A stretch of DNA of 64,000 bases from Rhizomicrobium sp. (GCA_037200385.1 JBBCGL010000001.1:2108001-2172000); one strand, 5' to 3'; shown: positions 1 to 8,212, counted from the first letter of the stretch. Translations and numbers: made by a program. Notes: generated from the letters alone by a model not told the origin.

Positions 1-29
1 ATGGGAATGGAGGCGGATCGCCGGGTCAC

Positions 30-175
30 AGGGGTTGGCGCGAACCCCTCCAAGTCCCCCGTCGCGCGACTGTGGGTCCGATGCCGCAGTTGCGCGAATA
101 CTTCACGTTTTACTCAACCGAAACGCGAGTCCTTGTAAACGCACGTTGCGTAGCAATGTATAAGTGCACACATGG
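30..175 (+). other. Candidate oriT region upstream of the relaxase
   Basis: Two inverted repeats lie here: AGGGGTT/AACCCCT (30-36 and 43-49) and ACGCA/TGCGT (139-143 and 147-151). Nine bases after the second one is TAAGTGCACACA (161-172), which resembles the MobQ/RSF1010 nick core TAAGTGCGCCCT in its first seven bases. The layout of hairpin, short spacer and nick-like core just upstream of a MobQ-family relaxase matches known oriTs. The rest of positions 1-228 holds no supportable gene. The assignment is an inference from motif and position. Confidence 0.4.
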
Positions 176-228
176 CGGTATAGCCTTCTTTTTCTCGCTT
201 TTGGAAAGGGTTGGAAGGGTCTGGCGCT

Positions 229-1215
229 TTGGCCATCTATCACCTCAGGCTCAAGGTGATTTCCCGGTCTCTGGGCAGAGCTGCCCGGCCGGGTGGAGCA
301 ACGCGCAAGTCGGCCGTGGCGGCGGCCGCCTATCGCTCGGGGGAGAGGCTATACGATTCTCTGCAAGGGAAATGGTTTGCCTTCGAGCGGGACGATGTCT
401 TCCACAACGAGATACTTGCCCCGGCCGGTGCCCCGGATTGGGTATTTAACCGGCAAATGCTGTGGAACACCGTCGAGCGCTGCGAGAAGCGGTGCGACGC
501 CCAGCTGGCGCGCGAGATCGAAATTACCCTCCCCCGCGAGTTGACGCGGGAGCAGTGCATCACCCTGGTCCGCGAATTCGTCAATGAAAATTACGTGCGG
601 AAGGGCATGGTGGCGGATATCGGCATTCATTGCCCCAGCGCCTCGGACGGGCAGGAACAGCCGCACGCGCATGTGATGCTCACCCTGCGCCGGCTGGACC
701 CGACCACGCCGTCCGGGTTCGCCAAACAGAAATCTCGCGAATGGAATGAGGACCCGGACATCGCCAGGGCGGTGGCCGAGGCGCGCAAGCGGTTCAACAA
801 CACCGGCCTTGAGACGGACAAGCTGGCGCTCGATGCCGTCGAGGCCCAGCGCAATGTGAATCAATGGCGGAAGGCTTGGGCCGATACCGCCAACAAGGCC
901 CTGCGCGAGGTCGGCTCCACCGCGCGGATCGACCACCGGACGCTGGAAGCGCAGGGCATTTTCCGTCCGCCGCTGACGCATATCGGCCTCGCCCGCCATA
1001 TCGAAAATGCCTATGCCTATCTGCGCGATCGCATCACGCAATGGGTCGCGGTCAAGAAGCGCGCCATGATCTGGCGCGAGGCGCAGCACTATAAGAACCG
1101 CGACCCGACCAAGCTCGCCGAACTCGTGCTGCGCCTCTCCGAGATGGCCGAGGACTTCGCCGCCGGCCATCGCCACCCACCGCCAAACATTCCGGAGGTA
1201 TCGCTTGACCGCTAG
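229..1215 (+). CDS. MobA/MobL-family (MobQ) relaxase
   Basis: A 328-residue DNA relaxase expected to nick oriT and pilot the transferred strand. The N-terminus (AIYHLRLKVISR) and the AAYRSGERL segment around Tyr35 match the catalytic start of MobL/TraA relaxases. His134 with His146 and His148 (PHAHVMLT) form the metal-binding histidine cluster. I choose the TTG at 229 because GGAAGGG lies 9 bases upstream and the family normally starts at this point; an upstream in-frame TTG at 211 has poorer spacing. It lacks the C-terminal helicase of TraA, so it is a relaxase-only form. Its stop overlaps the start of the next gene. Confidence 0.88.
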   Translation: MAIYHLRLKVISRSLGRAARPGGATRKSAVAAAAYRSGERLYDSLQGKWFAFERDDVFHNEILAPAGAPDWVFNRQMLWNTVERCEKRCDAQLAREIEITLPRELTREQCITLVREFVNENYVRKGMVADIGIHCPSASDGQEQPHAHVMLTLRRLDPTTPSGFAKQKSREWNEDPDIARAVAEARKRFNNTGLETDKLALDAVEAQRNVNQWRKAWADTANKALREVGSTARIDHRTLEAQGIFRPPLTHIGLARHIENAYAYLRDRITQWVAVKKRAMIWREAQHYKNRDPTKLAELVLRLSEMAEDFAAGHRHPPPNIPEVSLDR

Positions 1216-1672
1216 AGATTTCGACAGGACCGCGAACGCCGTCGCCACCCAGACCTTCGCCGAACGGCTCGGCCGCGGCCAGCCGTTGCCGCCATCGCCG
1301 GCAGCGGTGGAACAGCCTGCCCGCCACGACGCGTATCGCGCCTATGGCGCGATGGCGGCCGAGGGCATTGCCGAGACCTGCGATATTCAAGGGTGGATGG
1401 AGAATACGACCATCGCGCAGGGCACGGAGGTTCAATATCGTTTCCTGATGCGCACCGACTACGTCGGCGAGGAACAGATCAAGCTGTTCCTGCCCGACTG
1501 CATCGTCGTCATCGACGGCGCGCACTTGCGCGACCTGCGCAAGAAGCTCGCGCGGCGTCAGGTCACCTTCGTGCAGCAATACTCACCGTGCATTTGGCAG
1601 AGCACACCGCCCAAAGGAGAGGCGATAGTAGAGAGGATTTCTATTGTGAGGCCCGGGCCTATCACCCTCTAG
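1205..1672 (+). CDS. Hypothetical protein coupled to the relaxase
   Basis: A 155-residue protein I do not recognise. It begins at a TTG preceded by GGAGG (1194-1198) and overlaps the relaxase by 11 bases, so it is translationally coupled and probably belongs to the mobilization module. The first ~150 residues look like a soluble, mostly acidic/basic globular protein with no membrane helix. The last residues run straight into a 26-bp tandem repeat and an AT-richer cargo block, so the C-terminus may have been replaced when that block inserted. Function unknown. Confidence 0.65.
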   Translation: MTARDFDRTANAVATQTFAERLGRGQPLPPSPAAVEQPARHDAYRAYGAMAAEGIAETCDIQGWMENTTIAQGTEVQYRFLMRTDYVGEEQIKLFLPDCIVVIDGAHLRDLRKKLARRQVTFVQQYSPCIWQSTPPKGEAIVERISIVRPGPITL

Positions 1673-1676
1673 ACCG

Positions 1677-1728
1677 TTGGGCTCAGACCTTGGACAGGAT
1701 GGTTGGGCTCAGACCTTGGACAGGATGA
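1677..1728 (+). repeat. Two tandem copies of a 26-bp repeat
   Basis: The sequence TTGGGCTCAGACCTTGGACA followed by GGATGG occurs at 1677-1702 and again at 1703-1728, with only the last base differing. It lies just after the stop of the 1205..1672 gene, at the junction with lower-GC cargo DNA. It could be an insertion scar, the end of a lost IS, or a binding-site pair. Confidence 0.75.
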
Positions 1729-1745
1729 GAGCCATCACTTCCAAG

Positions 1746-1946
1746 TCATTCCCTCTTTGATCCTTTGTCCTTACCCAATTTAGTTCGCTCAGAATAACTA
1801 TCGGGACGGCCATTAAAAATGTCGGCTAGTCGTTCCGCGCCGTCTTCCAAGATTTGCAATCTTCGATCGAAATGCTCCTTCTCAACTTTGAGCCTTCCAT
1901 GCAAAGGTACCCGGCCAGGTGGTGATGCATCATCCGATGGAGCCAT
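1746..1946 (-). CDS. Possible small hypothetical protein, divergent from 1950..3008
   Basis: An open frame of 66 codons with ordinary codon use and a charged helical middle (for example EHFDRRLQILEDGAERLADI). Its ATG is only three bases from the divergent ATG at 1950 and no ribosome-binding site is visible. It may be a real small regulator of the neighbouring cargo gene or a chance frame. No family recognised. Confidence 0.3.
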   Translation of the reverse strand: MAPSDDASPPGRVPLHGRLKVEKEHFDRRLQILEDGAERLADIFNGRPDSYSERTKLGKDKGSKRE

Positions 1947-1949
1947 AAA

Positions 1950-3008
1950 ATGACTGAGGAAATGGATGTTGAAACGAAAGAAATTGTAAATGTCGAAATA
2001 AAGGAAATCGATATCGAATTAAAAAGCGGTGTCTTATCTGAACCGCACGATAACATAAGAACGCGAATTATTCTATTGCTATCTGCAATTCTTCTTCTAG
2101 TGCTTTCGGTTGGCATCGATATATTGCTAAAAAACAATGGCGATAACCCGTATTTGTGGACAGCGGCCGCACTTCTGAACAGCATCATCGGGGTAACAGG
2201 GGTCGGCGTTACTTTAAGCGTGCTTGAAAGATATGGGATTCTTCGCCCGATCGAGAATGACATTCGAACCCAACTCTCTGCCCTCGGCCAGAGAACTGAC
2301 TCGCTTGTCAAATGGATAAAACGGATAAGCGCTGAGTCAAAACAGACATACGAAGAGTCCTTAGATCAGCTATCCCGTCATGACCAATTCCAGACGGCCG
2401 CTATCGACCACGGCTTCTTCGGTATTCTGGGTATACCCCGCCCTCGGGGAGTTAAGGGTCCATCCCTAAGCACCGTCTTCATTGAGGCGGTTCGAGCCGC
2501 TAAGCCGGGCTCGACGGTGTACTACATGAATACTTTTGCCGAAGCGACGGAAACGGTTGGATTGGAAATTTCGGAGGCACTAGCCGAAGGGGCAAACGTA
2601 AAAATGCTCCTTATGCACCCAACGGACCCTAGCCTGCTCCATCGATTCCGTGAGTTACCCGAGAATTACGGAACACCTGAGTCTTTCACCGAGCGGGTGA
2701 TGGTCGATGCCAAAGATTTCTGGCAGAGGGCTCAGAAAACAAGTGACAGAACAGCGGGAGGAAAGCTGGAAGTGCGATTTTATGAGAACACAGTGAATTA
2801 CCCGATTGTTGCCGTAGGTCGCGAGCTCGTCGCTGAAAAAGACGGGAAAAGAAAACTTGAATACGAGGTCGTCTACACTGGCTTCTACGGCTCGTATTCA
2901 TCTGAACGCATGCCATACGTCGAGTGGCGAAAAGGGAGGGAGCCGCTGTTCGATAAATTCATGACAATTTTTCACGCCAAATGGAAAGACGCGCGAACAG
3001 AGATATAG
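1950..3008 (+). CDS. Membrane-anchored protein with C-terminal PLD/DUF5919-like domain
   Basis: A 352-residue protein. Residues 1-35 are acidic and cytoplasmic. Two transmembrane helices lie at about 39-60 and 70-92, followed by a helical linker (~100-150). The C-terminal domain (~180-345) contains TVYYMNTFAEATET and LLMHPTDPSLLHRF. These strings recall domains of unknown function distantly related to phospholipase D that are attached to sensor or defence proteins. I infer this from pattern, not from a search. Base composition is clearly more AT-rich than the neighbours, marking recent cargo. GGAG lies upstream of the ATG. The gene stands alone, in opposite orientation to the coupling-protein operon. 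Function unknown; a membrane sensor or abortive-infection effector is one possibility. Confidence 0.75.
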   Translation: MTEEMDVETKEIVNVEIKEIDIELKSGVLSEPHDNIRTRIILLLSAILLLVLSVGIDILLKNNGDNPYLWTAAALLNSIIGVTGVGVTLSVLERYGILRPIENDIRTQLSALGQRTDSLVKWIKRISAESKQTYEESLDQLSRHDQFQTAAIDHGFFGILGIPRPRGVKGPSLSTVFIEAVRAAKPGSTVYYMNTFAEATETVGLEISEALAEGANVKMLLMHPTDPSLLHRFRELPENYGTPESFTERVMVDAKDFWQRAQKTSDRTAGGKLEVRFYENTVNYPIVAVGRELVAEKDGKRKLEYEVVYTGFYGSYSSERMPYVEWRKGREPLFDKFMTIFHAKWKDARTEI

Positions 3009-3014
3009 ATCGCT

Positions 3015-3563
3015 TCACCAATTTATTAACGCCGCACAGTATTCTGGCAGGGCAGCATAAGCATATGCCAGCGCCGACTTTTGGCGCGGCATCACCACGC
3101 ACACGGTCACAACTACGTCGCGGCTAGCCGCCTCCCCGCGTCGCGGACGACCCTGGCACGACCGGCGAAAGAGTATCCCCACGATGCCAATCAAAACCGC
3201 CAATACAACAACGCCACTGGCGATATTGCCGTCCGGCGTTTTGGGAGCAGCAAGTAACAGAAAGCCTCCGCCGCCCAGGCCCACGACGCCTCCAAGGACG
3301 CGCCACGACGGAACAAAGCGACGGAGCGACGCGCCCGGCGCACTGCCCTCCATCGCCTGCCACTCGCGTTTCCACCGACTGAACTTCGTGAGCTGATCGC
3401 TGGCCTTGAAGGCGTAGGAAGCGGTCAGGAGCGCGACGAAGGCAAGCGTTCCCGAGCCCTGCATGGCCCACCAGACATAGATGAGATATGCGGTCAGGAT
3501 TGCGAGCGCGAGAACGCTCAGCGGATTTCCGAAGAGGTAGACGACGGGTCCGGGGCGCTTCAT
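3015..3563 (-). CDS. Membrane protein coupled to the coupling-protein gene
   Basis: A 182-residue inner-membrane protein with hydrophobic segments at about 10-32 (FGNPLSVLALAILTAYLIYV), 40-55, ~88-105 and ~115-133. I use the ATG at 3561-3563 because it forms an ATGA overlap with the stop of the upstream coupling-protein gene; longer starts would lie inside that gene. Tight coupling suggests the product works with the coupling protein, perhaps as its membrane anchor, since that ATPase has no membrane helices of its own. No named family recognised. Confidence 0.75.
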   Translation of the reverse strand: MKRPGPVVYLFGNPLSVLALAILTAYLIYVWWAMQGSGTLAFVALLTASYAFKASDQLTKFSRWKREWQAMEGSAPGASLRRFVPSWRVLGGVVGLGGGGFLLLAAPKTPDGNIASGVVVLAVLIGIVGILFRRSCQGRPRRGEAASRDVVVTVCVVMPRQKSALAYAYAALPEYCAALINW

Positions 3564-5131
3564 TGGACGAATCTCGTGAAAAGATAATTGCGGCGGCTGT
3601 CCTGAAAGGACTTGCCCGCCTGAAACCACACCGCCGTCACGTTGTTGCCGTTCGCGGGCCCGCCGGTCCTGAGCACGCGCGAGAACGCGCCGGGCTCCAG
3701 CTCGTAGTCCATGGTCTCGCTGAAGCCGCCGCTGACGCTCTGGCCGCGATTGAGGCCACGGTTGCGGCCGGTGCTCTCGCCGCCGCCTGCGTTGCTGCCG
3801 ATGCTTGAGCTGGTCGAGTAGCCGCCGTGGCTGTCACGGGACGACCCGGCGCTGGAATTCGTGCCCCAGCTCATGTTCTCACCCTCGTTCATGCCGTAGG
3901 AACGGCCGGTCGAGCTGCCCTCGCTGTAATTGGCGCGGCGCTGGATGACGCGCCCGATGGTGTCGGCGGCCCAGCGGTTGGTTTCCGGGTCGGCATTGTT
4001 ATGGAAGATCTTGGTCACGAAGTTGGCGAGCAGCATGTCGGCCTTGTGCTTAGCCTGCTCGCCGCCGATTTTGGCGTAGTAGGTCGGCAGCGACTGCGTG
4101 AGGTAGACCGTGCAGGCCCGGCTGCCCCGGCAGGTCGATTGAAAGTCGGTGTCGAACGAATTGACGAAATACTGGCTCTCATCCGCCCACAGGAATACGG
4201 GCCGCTCGCGATGCTTCGGCTCCAGCGCGTTGCGCGACAGCACGGCGCGCTGCCACATGTACTTGAATAGCTGCTGGCCGATAATGCCGTCCTCGTTCCA
4301 GGTCAGCGCCGACATATCCATGATGATGACCGCGCCGTGAAAGGTCAGCTCGGGCACGAGCGTCGTATCGGTGCAGAAAGCTGTATGAAGCCGGCCGCGT
4401 GTGAAGCGGTCGAGCGCGGTGGAGACCGAGATGGCGATATTGCTGCGGGTCTTCGGGTCGAGCTGGGCGAACTCGTCGTGCCAGTAGCTGCCGATCTTGT
4501 CCAAGTCCTGCCGGCTCAGGCGCACGACAGGGTTCTTCTCGGCCGCCAGCATGGTGGCGAACATGAAGGATGAGCCCTGCCATGCGGGGCTATGCGCCTG
4601 CTCGAGACTCATCGGGGCGGAGGCGATGAAGCGGGTAATGTCGCCCATGCGCACGGTGCCGGTGGCGGCATAGAGCGGCGGGATCGTGTTGCGCAGCAAC
4701 TGGCGCATGGCGTCGTCCCAGAACTGCTGGCCCTGGCCGGCGCTGGGATGCGATAGCCGCGCGGCTTCAAGAATGCGCATCAGGCATTCGACGACGCTGC
4801 CGATGCCCGCCGGCCCCTGGCGGGCCAGCTCATAGGCGATGAAGTTGAAGCGTCCCCCGCCGCGCTGGCCAAAGAGCATGGCCGATTCGGCCCTGCCGTT
4901 CTCGGCGGCGTAGCGGCACCATTGCTCGACCTCCTCCGGCTTGGCGCAAAGGACCAGCCCGCCCATGCCGGCGCGCAAAAATGCCGCGGCGAGCGCTTTC
5001 CCCGAACCGGAGGTCTTGCCGGAGCCGATGCCGCCGAAGACATGCACGCCCTGACAGGCGTCGCGAATCGTAAATTTATCCTTCGCCGACAGCTGCAGGA
5101 GCGGCGCGTCCAGATCGCTGACAAAGGTCAT
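3560..5131 (-). CDS. Type IV coupling protein (TraG/VirD4/TraD family ATPase)
   Basis: A 523-residue conjugative ATPase that links the relaxosome to a type IV secretion channel. Walker A is GGIGSGKT at 33-40 and Walker B is VFLWADES around 312-319; QSLPTYY (~346) is the downstream glutamine motif. Residues 403-470 are an unusual Ser/Gly/Asn-rich low-complexity linker before a short C-terminal domain. The family's usual N-terminal transmembrane helices are missing: the protein starts at the ATPase core. A GGGGA ribosome-binding site precedes the ATG. It is divergently transcribed from the 5250..6781 genes and coupled to the membrane protein 3015..3563. Confidence 0.9.
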   Translation of the reverse strand: MTFVSDLDAPLLQLSAKDKFTIRDACQGVHVFGGIGSGKTSGSGKALAAAFLRAGMGGLVLCAKPEEVEQWCRYAAENGRAESAMLFGQRGGGRFNFIAYELARQGPAGIGSVVECLMRILEAARLSHPSAGQGQQFWDDAMRQLLRNTIPPLYAATGTVRMGDITRFIASAPMSLEQAHSPAWQGSSFMFATMLAAEKNPVVRLSRQDLDKIGSYWHDEFAQLDPKTRSNIAISVSTALDRFTRGRLHTAFCTDTTLVPELTFHGAVIIMDMSALTWNEDGIIGQQLFKYMWQRAVLSRNALEPKHRERPVFLWADESQYFVNSFDTDFQSTCRGSRACTVYLTQSLPTYYAKIGGEQAKHKADMLLANFVTKIFHNNADPETNRWAADTIGRVIQRRANYSEGSSTGRSYGMNEGENMSWGTNSSAGSSRDSHGGYSTSSSIGSNAGGGESTGRNRGLNRGQSVSGGFSETMDYELEPGAFSRVLRTGGPANGNNVTAVWFQAGKSFQDSRRNYLFTRFVQ

Positions 5132-5249
5132 TTCAAGTCCCCGGATAAGTCATCGAAATACAGATTCGATGAAATATTGAATTCACGGCGGGAACTAAAG
5201 TTCCGTGCCGTTCGTAATATTCGCGACTGCGGTCCGCAGCGAGGGACAG

Positions 5250-5531
5250 ATGAGCAGCGAGACGAAAAACCCGTCGGGGCCGACCGGCCTCGCGGAATTC
5301 CTATTCGGCGAATTCCGCCAGGCACTTCAGGACATTCGGCAGAAACTTGTCGAAGAGGGCTGGTTCGGCCGGGCCGTCAGCGCCGCGCCGGTCGTTGAAA
5401 TGGACCGGGGGCCGCCCGCCGACCAACTCGGATCGCTCGGCGACCGCCGCCCATCCTTTGAAGAGATGTGGACCCCGCGCGAGCCGAACGCGCGCGACCG
5501 CCATGAACGCGGCCTTGATATCGACCGGTAG
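5250..5531 (+). CDS. Small hypothetical transfer-region protein
   Basis: A 93-residue protein, first of three co-oriented genes facing away from the coupling protein. The N-terminal half contains an amphipathic helix (LAEFLFGEFRQALQDIRQ). The C-terminal part is Pro/Asp/Arg-rich and probably disordered. The ATG at 5250 is preceded by GAGGGA at short spacing; an upstream in-frame GTG at 5205 is less likely. No family recognised; position suggests a mobilization accessory role. Confidence 0.6.
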   Translation: MSSETKNPSGPTGLAEFLFGEFRQALQDIRQKLVEEGWFGRAVSAAPVVEMDRGPPADQLGSLGDRRPSFEEMWTPREPNARDRHERGLDIDR

Positions 5532-5547
5532 GAAAGGAAACGACCCG

Positions 5548-6030
5548 ATGATCACCCCGGCACACTCGCAAATCATCCTCGGGATGCTCTCGACGGCGGC
5601 GCACCTGGCGACCCAAAGCCGCGATGTCGCGACCAGCCGCCACCAGCTCCACGAATCGACGGCGCGGCTGGCGCATGAGCGCGGGTTGTTCGAGGCGAGG
5701 GCCGAGGTCATGAAGGGCCTGATCGACGCGCTGATCGACAAGCGTGTCTCGGCCGTCCGGAGCGGCTTCAGCGAAGTGCTGCAGCTCTATGCCGAGCAGG
5801 CGACGCGATACCTCGACCAGCAGGGCGCGGTCTCGCGCGAGATGCTGCGCCAGGACGATCCGCTGGCGCGCTCGGAATACCGGTGGCGGCTCAACGAGGT
5901 GGACACGGAGCTACGCCGCATCCGCAGCGACGCCCGGCAAATCTACCGGCAAATGACGGAGATCGTCTTTCTTCTCGACGGAAGCAACCTGATTCTGGAC
6001 GGGCGCTGTGTAAACGCCCTAGCAATTTGA
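5548..6030 (+). CDS. Hypothetical coiled-coil protein of the transfer region
   Basis: A 160-residue, almost entirely helical protein with heptad-like segments (about 25-60 and 110-145) and no membrane helix. I use the ATG at 5548 because AAGGAAA lies 7 bases upstream. The open frame extends further upstream but overlaps the preceding gene. It sits 16 bases after the previous stop and 10 bases before the next gene, so the three form an operon. Function unknown. Confidence 0.7.
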   Translation: MITPAHSQIILGMLSTAAHLATQSRDVATSRHQLHESTARLAHERGLFEARAEVMKGLIDALIDKRVSAVRSGFSEVLQLYAEQATRYLDQQGAVSREMLRQDDPLARSEYRWRLNEVDTELRRIRSDARQIYRQMTEIVFLLDGSNLILDGRCVNALAI

Positions 6031-6040
6031 GGAGGCACAC

Positions 6041-6781
6041 GTGATCGACATCGAAGAGGTCCACCAGGCCATCAAGCGGATTCGAAACGGTGTCGGGCTG
6101 CTGCTCATGGTCGCCTGGGTCGTCTACTGGTGGCACAGCATTTCGGCGGCGGAACAGGCCGCACTCGCCGCCTTGCCGCAGGCGAGCGGCCTGATCGGCG
6201 TCGCGCAGTCATGGTGGGACAGGGGCGGGATCGAATCCGGCTACGGATTCGAGAAGTTCGTCTGCCTGATCACCGCGCCGTTCATGTTCATTCCGGCCCA
6301 CTATTTCGCGCGCTGGTACATGGCGCAAAAGCTGACCTCGGAATTCCGCCGGGCGGACGCCCTGCAGCGCAGCCGCGAGCAAGCACAGGCGCAGGGGCTT
6401 GAGACCATGCGCCGGACCTCCGAGCGCGAAGCCGATGCCACGCAGGCAGCCAATCGGCGGCATGAGCTGGTGACGCGCATCGGCGATGTCGATTCCCAGC
6501 TGCTGATCTACGAGGGCGAGCAGGACCAGGATCGGCGTACCCGTATGCTCCTGAACCTCACCCAGTACATCTATGAGCTTCACGCGAAATATCCCGGCGA
6601 GAGTCTGCAGGGGCTGCTCTCCACCGACCCGACATTGGCGCAGATGACGCAGAACACGCTCGCGCACATGCGGACGCTGGGCCTGCAATCCAGAAATTTC
6701 TACACCGTGCTGAGCGGATTTGTGCCGGTGCAGTCGGAGCCGGAAGGGGAGCGGCCGGCATTGGTCGCGCTGGCCAGCTAG
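6041..6781 (+). CDS. Hypothetical inner-membrane protein of the transfer region
   Basis: A 246-residue protein starting at GTG directly after a strong GAGGAGG. Two transmembrane helices (about 14-32 and 74-95) flank a ~40-residue extracytoplasmic loop. A long cytoplasmic helical tail (~100-175, rich in Arg, Glu, Gln) and a C-terminal domain follow. The topology fits a membrane scaffold that could contact the mobilization ATPase or relaxosome. No family recognised. It ends just before the convergent short recombinase. Confidence 0.7.
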   Translation: MIDIEEVHQAIKRIRNGVGLLLMVAWVVYWWHSISAAEQAALAALPQASGLIGVAQSWWDRGGIESGYGFEKFVCLITAPFMFIPAHYFARWYMAQKLTSEFRRADALQRSREQAQAQGLETMRRTSEREADATQAANRRHELVTRIGDVDSQLLIYEGEQDQDRRTRMLLNLTQYIYELHAKYPGESLQGLLSTDPTLAQMTQNTLAHMRTLGLQSRNFYTVLSGFVPVQSEPEGERPALVALAS

Positions 6782-6817
6782 AGTAGTGGTCGCCGCGTAT
6801 CGGAGCGACGTCCGTCC

Positions 6818-7393
6818 TCAGCTATCCCACTTTCGCCAAAGGCGACGCGCGAACGCGGTCTCTTCGCGCCCGACCGCCTGCTGGTAGATGGCGGTGGTCT
6901 CCAGCTTCGCATGGCCGAGCCAGCGCTGCGTGGTCGCCATCGGCACGTTCTCCTCGGCATTGGCGACGCCGAAGCCGTGGCGTAGCCCCTTCGGCATGGC
7001 CTGGGACCCGGTGACGCCGGCAGCGTCCATCACTTTCTTGATGCGGCGCCAGGCGGTTTGGCGGCACCACGGCCACACACGGCCGTCGCCTTGCGTTGCG
7101 GCCGTGTGCGCCTTGAGCGCGAGCAAGAGCTCGCGCGGAATGGGAACGGCGCGAAATGCGAGCTTTCGCCGTTTGAGCGAGCGAAAAACGACACGGCCGG
7201 TATCGGCGTCGAGCCGGTCTGCGGTCAATGCCAGCGCTTCACTGACGCGGCATCCCGAATAGGCGATCAGGGAGCACAGCAACCGCGTCGATTCATCGGA
7301 CTGCGCCGCCGCCGCGAGGAACCGCGATAGCTCCCTGGCGCAAAGATATTTGCGTCCGCCATGCGCGTCGTAAAGCTCTAAGAGCGCGGGCAT
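6818..7393 (-). CDS. Short, catalytic-domain-only tyrosine recombinase
   Basis: A 191-residue site-specific recombinase of the lambda-integrase fold. The active-site arginine is in SGCRVSEALAL, the second box is PKGLRHGFGVAN (Lys in place of the usual first His), and the last box is RWLGHAKLETTAIYQQ with the His and the nucleophilic Tyr. The core-binding N-terminal domain is missing, making it FimB/FimE-sized. The ATG at 7391-7393 is chosen because homologous sequence starts about there; the open frame continues upstream without recognisable similarity. It lies inside the element, away from its end, so it may serve inversion or dimer resolution rather than integration. Confidence 0.75.
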   Translation of the reverse strand: MPALLELYDAHGGRKYLCARELSRFLAAAAQSDESTRLLCSLIAYSGCRVSEALALTADRLDADTGRVVFRSLKRRKLAFRAVPIPRELLLALKAHTAATQGDGRVWPWCRQTAWRRIKKVMDAAGVTGSQAMPKGLRHGFGVANAEENVPMATTQRWLGHAKLETTAIYQQAVGREETAFARRLWRKWDS

Positions 7394-7623
7394 GAAGCGC
7401 CCCGCCGGAGGAATGCACCATTTCGGGGAATAGTGTTGCAAGACGGGTCCGGGCGGAAAGGCGCGCCGGGCCTCACGAAGTACAGATTTTCGCGGGCGCC
7501 TTCCGCGCCGATGTTCCTGCAAGAGATCATGCATCCACACCTGGAAGAAAGCCGCGCTTTGCGCAACGGAATTCCCCGTAGTGTTAAAAATTCCTCGCTT
7601 TTGACTTGGGTGAGGACCGCGAC

Positions 7624-7806
7624 ATGGCAAATGTCTACGAAGCAAAGCACAGCAACGGCCAGACCTATACAGTGACGACCAGTCACCACCACGACGATCA
7701 CACGGCCGAGAATTTCAAGAAGCTCCTGGGCGACATCGTCAAGCAGAGCGCCGGAGGCGTCGTCAGCGGGACGATCCTGCATTTCGTGTTCAAGGGCCGT
7801 CGGTAG
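7624..7806 (+). CDS. Small conserved-looking hypothetical protein
   Basis: A 60-residue protein with an ATG 7 bases after GAGGA (7612-7616). It has a His-rich centre (TSHHHDDHTAENF) and a C-terminal hydrophobic stretch (GGVVSGTILHFVF) that could be a short membrane-seeking helix. It lies divergent from the short recombinase and 6 bases before a predicted secreted protein. Function unknown. Confidence 0.6.
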   Translation: MANVYEAKHSNGQTYTVTTSHHHDDHTAENFKKLLGDIVKQSAGGVVSGTILHFVFKGRR

Positions 7807-7812
7807 CCGAGT

Positions 7813-8211
7813 ATGCACGCGACTCCCTCGAAGGCGCGGCGGCTCCTGGCCGCCGCGCTGCTGGCCGGATTCGGTCTTAGCGCTCCAGCAACGGCCGGCA
7901 GAACCGACGATGCTGCCGCCCACGCCAACAGGCTGGCTTACGACGCGACGCTCAAATGCGCCGTCGCCAACGGTCTCGCCAGTGACGATCACCATGACGC
8001 GGGTGACGCCGCCAAGGCCGACGAGTACCGGACGAAAGCGCGGCGATCCTTCGACCTTGCGTACAAGATCGGCGCCAAGCTCGGCCTGGCGGATGGGCAA
8101 ATCGCCCGCGACCTGGAATTCGCCCAGGACTCCGAGCTGCCCCGGATGATGCGCGACCGGTCGTACTATTTAAGCACGGCCGCGACCTGCAAGGCGGTGG
8201 GACTGATGTAA
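7813..8211 (+). CDS. Hypothetical exported protein
   Basis: A 132-residue protein with a Sec-type signal peptide (positive start, hydrophobic core around 11-24, ATAG-like cleavage near residue 28). The mature part is helical and charged. It holds two cysteines, one in TLKCAVANG and one in AATCKAVG, which could form a disulfide in the periplasm. It follows the 60-residue gene by 6 bases and is convergent with 8213..9022. No family recognised. Confidence 0.65.
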   Translation: MHATPSKARRLLAAALLAGFGLSAPATAGRTDDAAAHANRLAYDATLKCAVANGLASDDHHDAGDAAKADEYRTKARRSFDLAYKIGAKLGLADGQIARDLEFAQDSELPRMMRDRSYYLSTAATCKAVGLM

Positions 8212-8212
8212 G

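Noticed and set aside
30-49. Hairpin resembling a tRNA arm at the window's left edge
   Set aside because: Only one arm-like stem is present; no cloverleaf can be built, so it is not a tRNA remnant and was kept only as part of the oriT candidate.
7394-7645. N-terminal extension of the short recombinase
   Set aside because: The extra ~84 residues show no recombinase similarity, no ribosome-binding site, and overlap the divergent small gene's start region.
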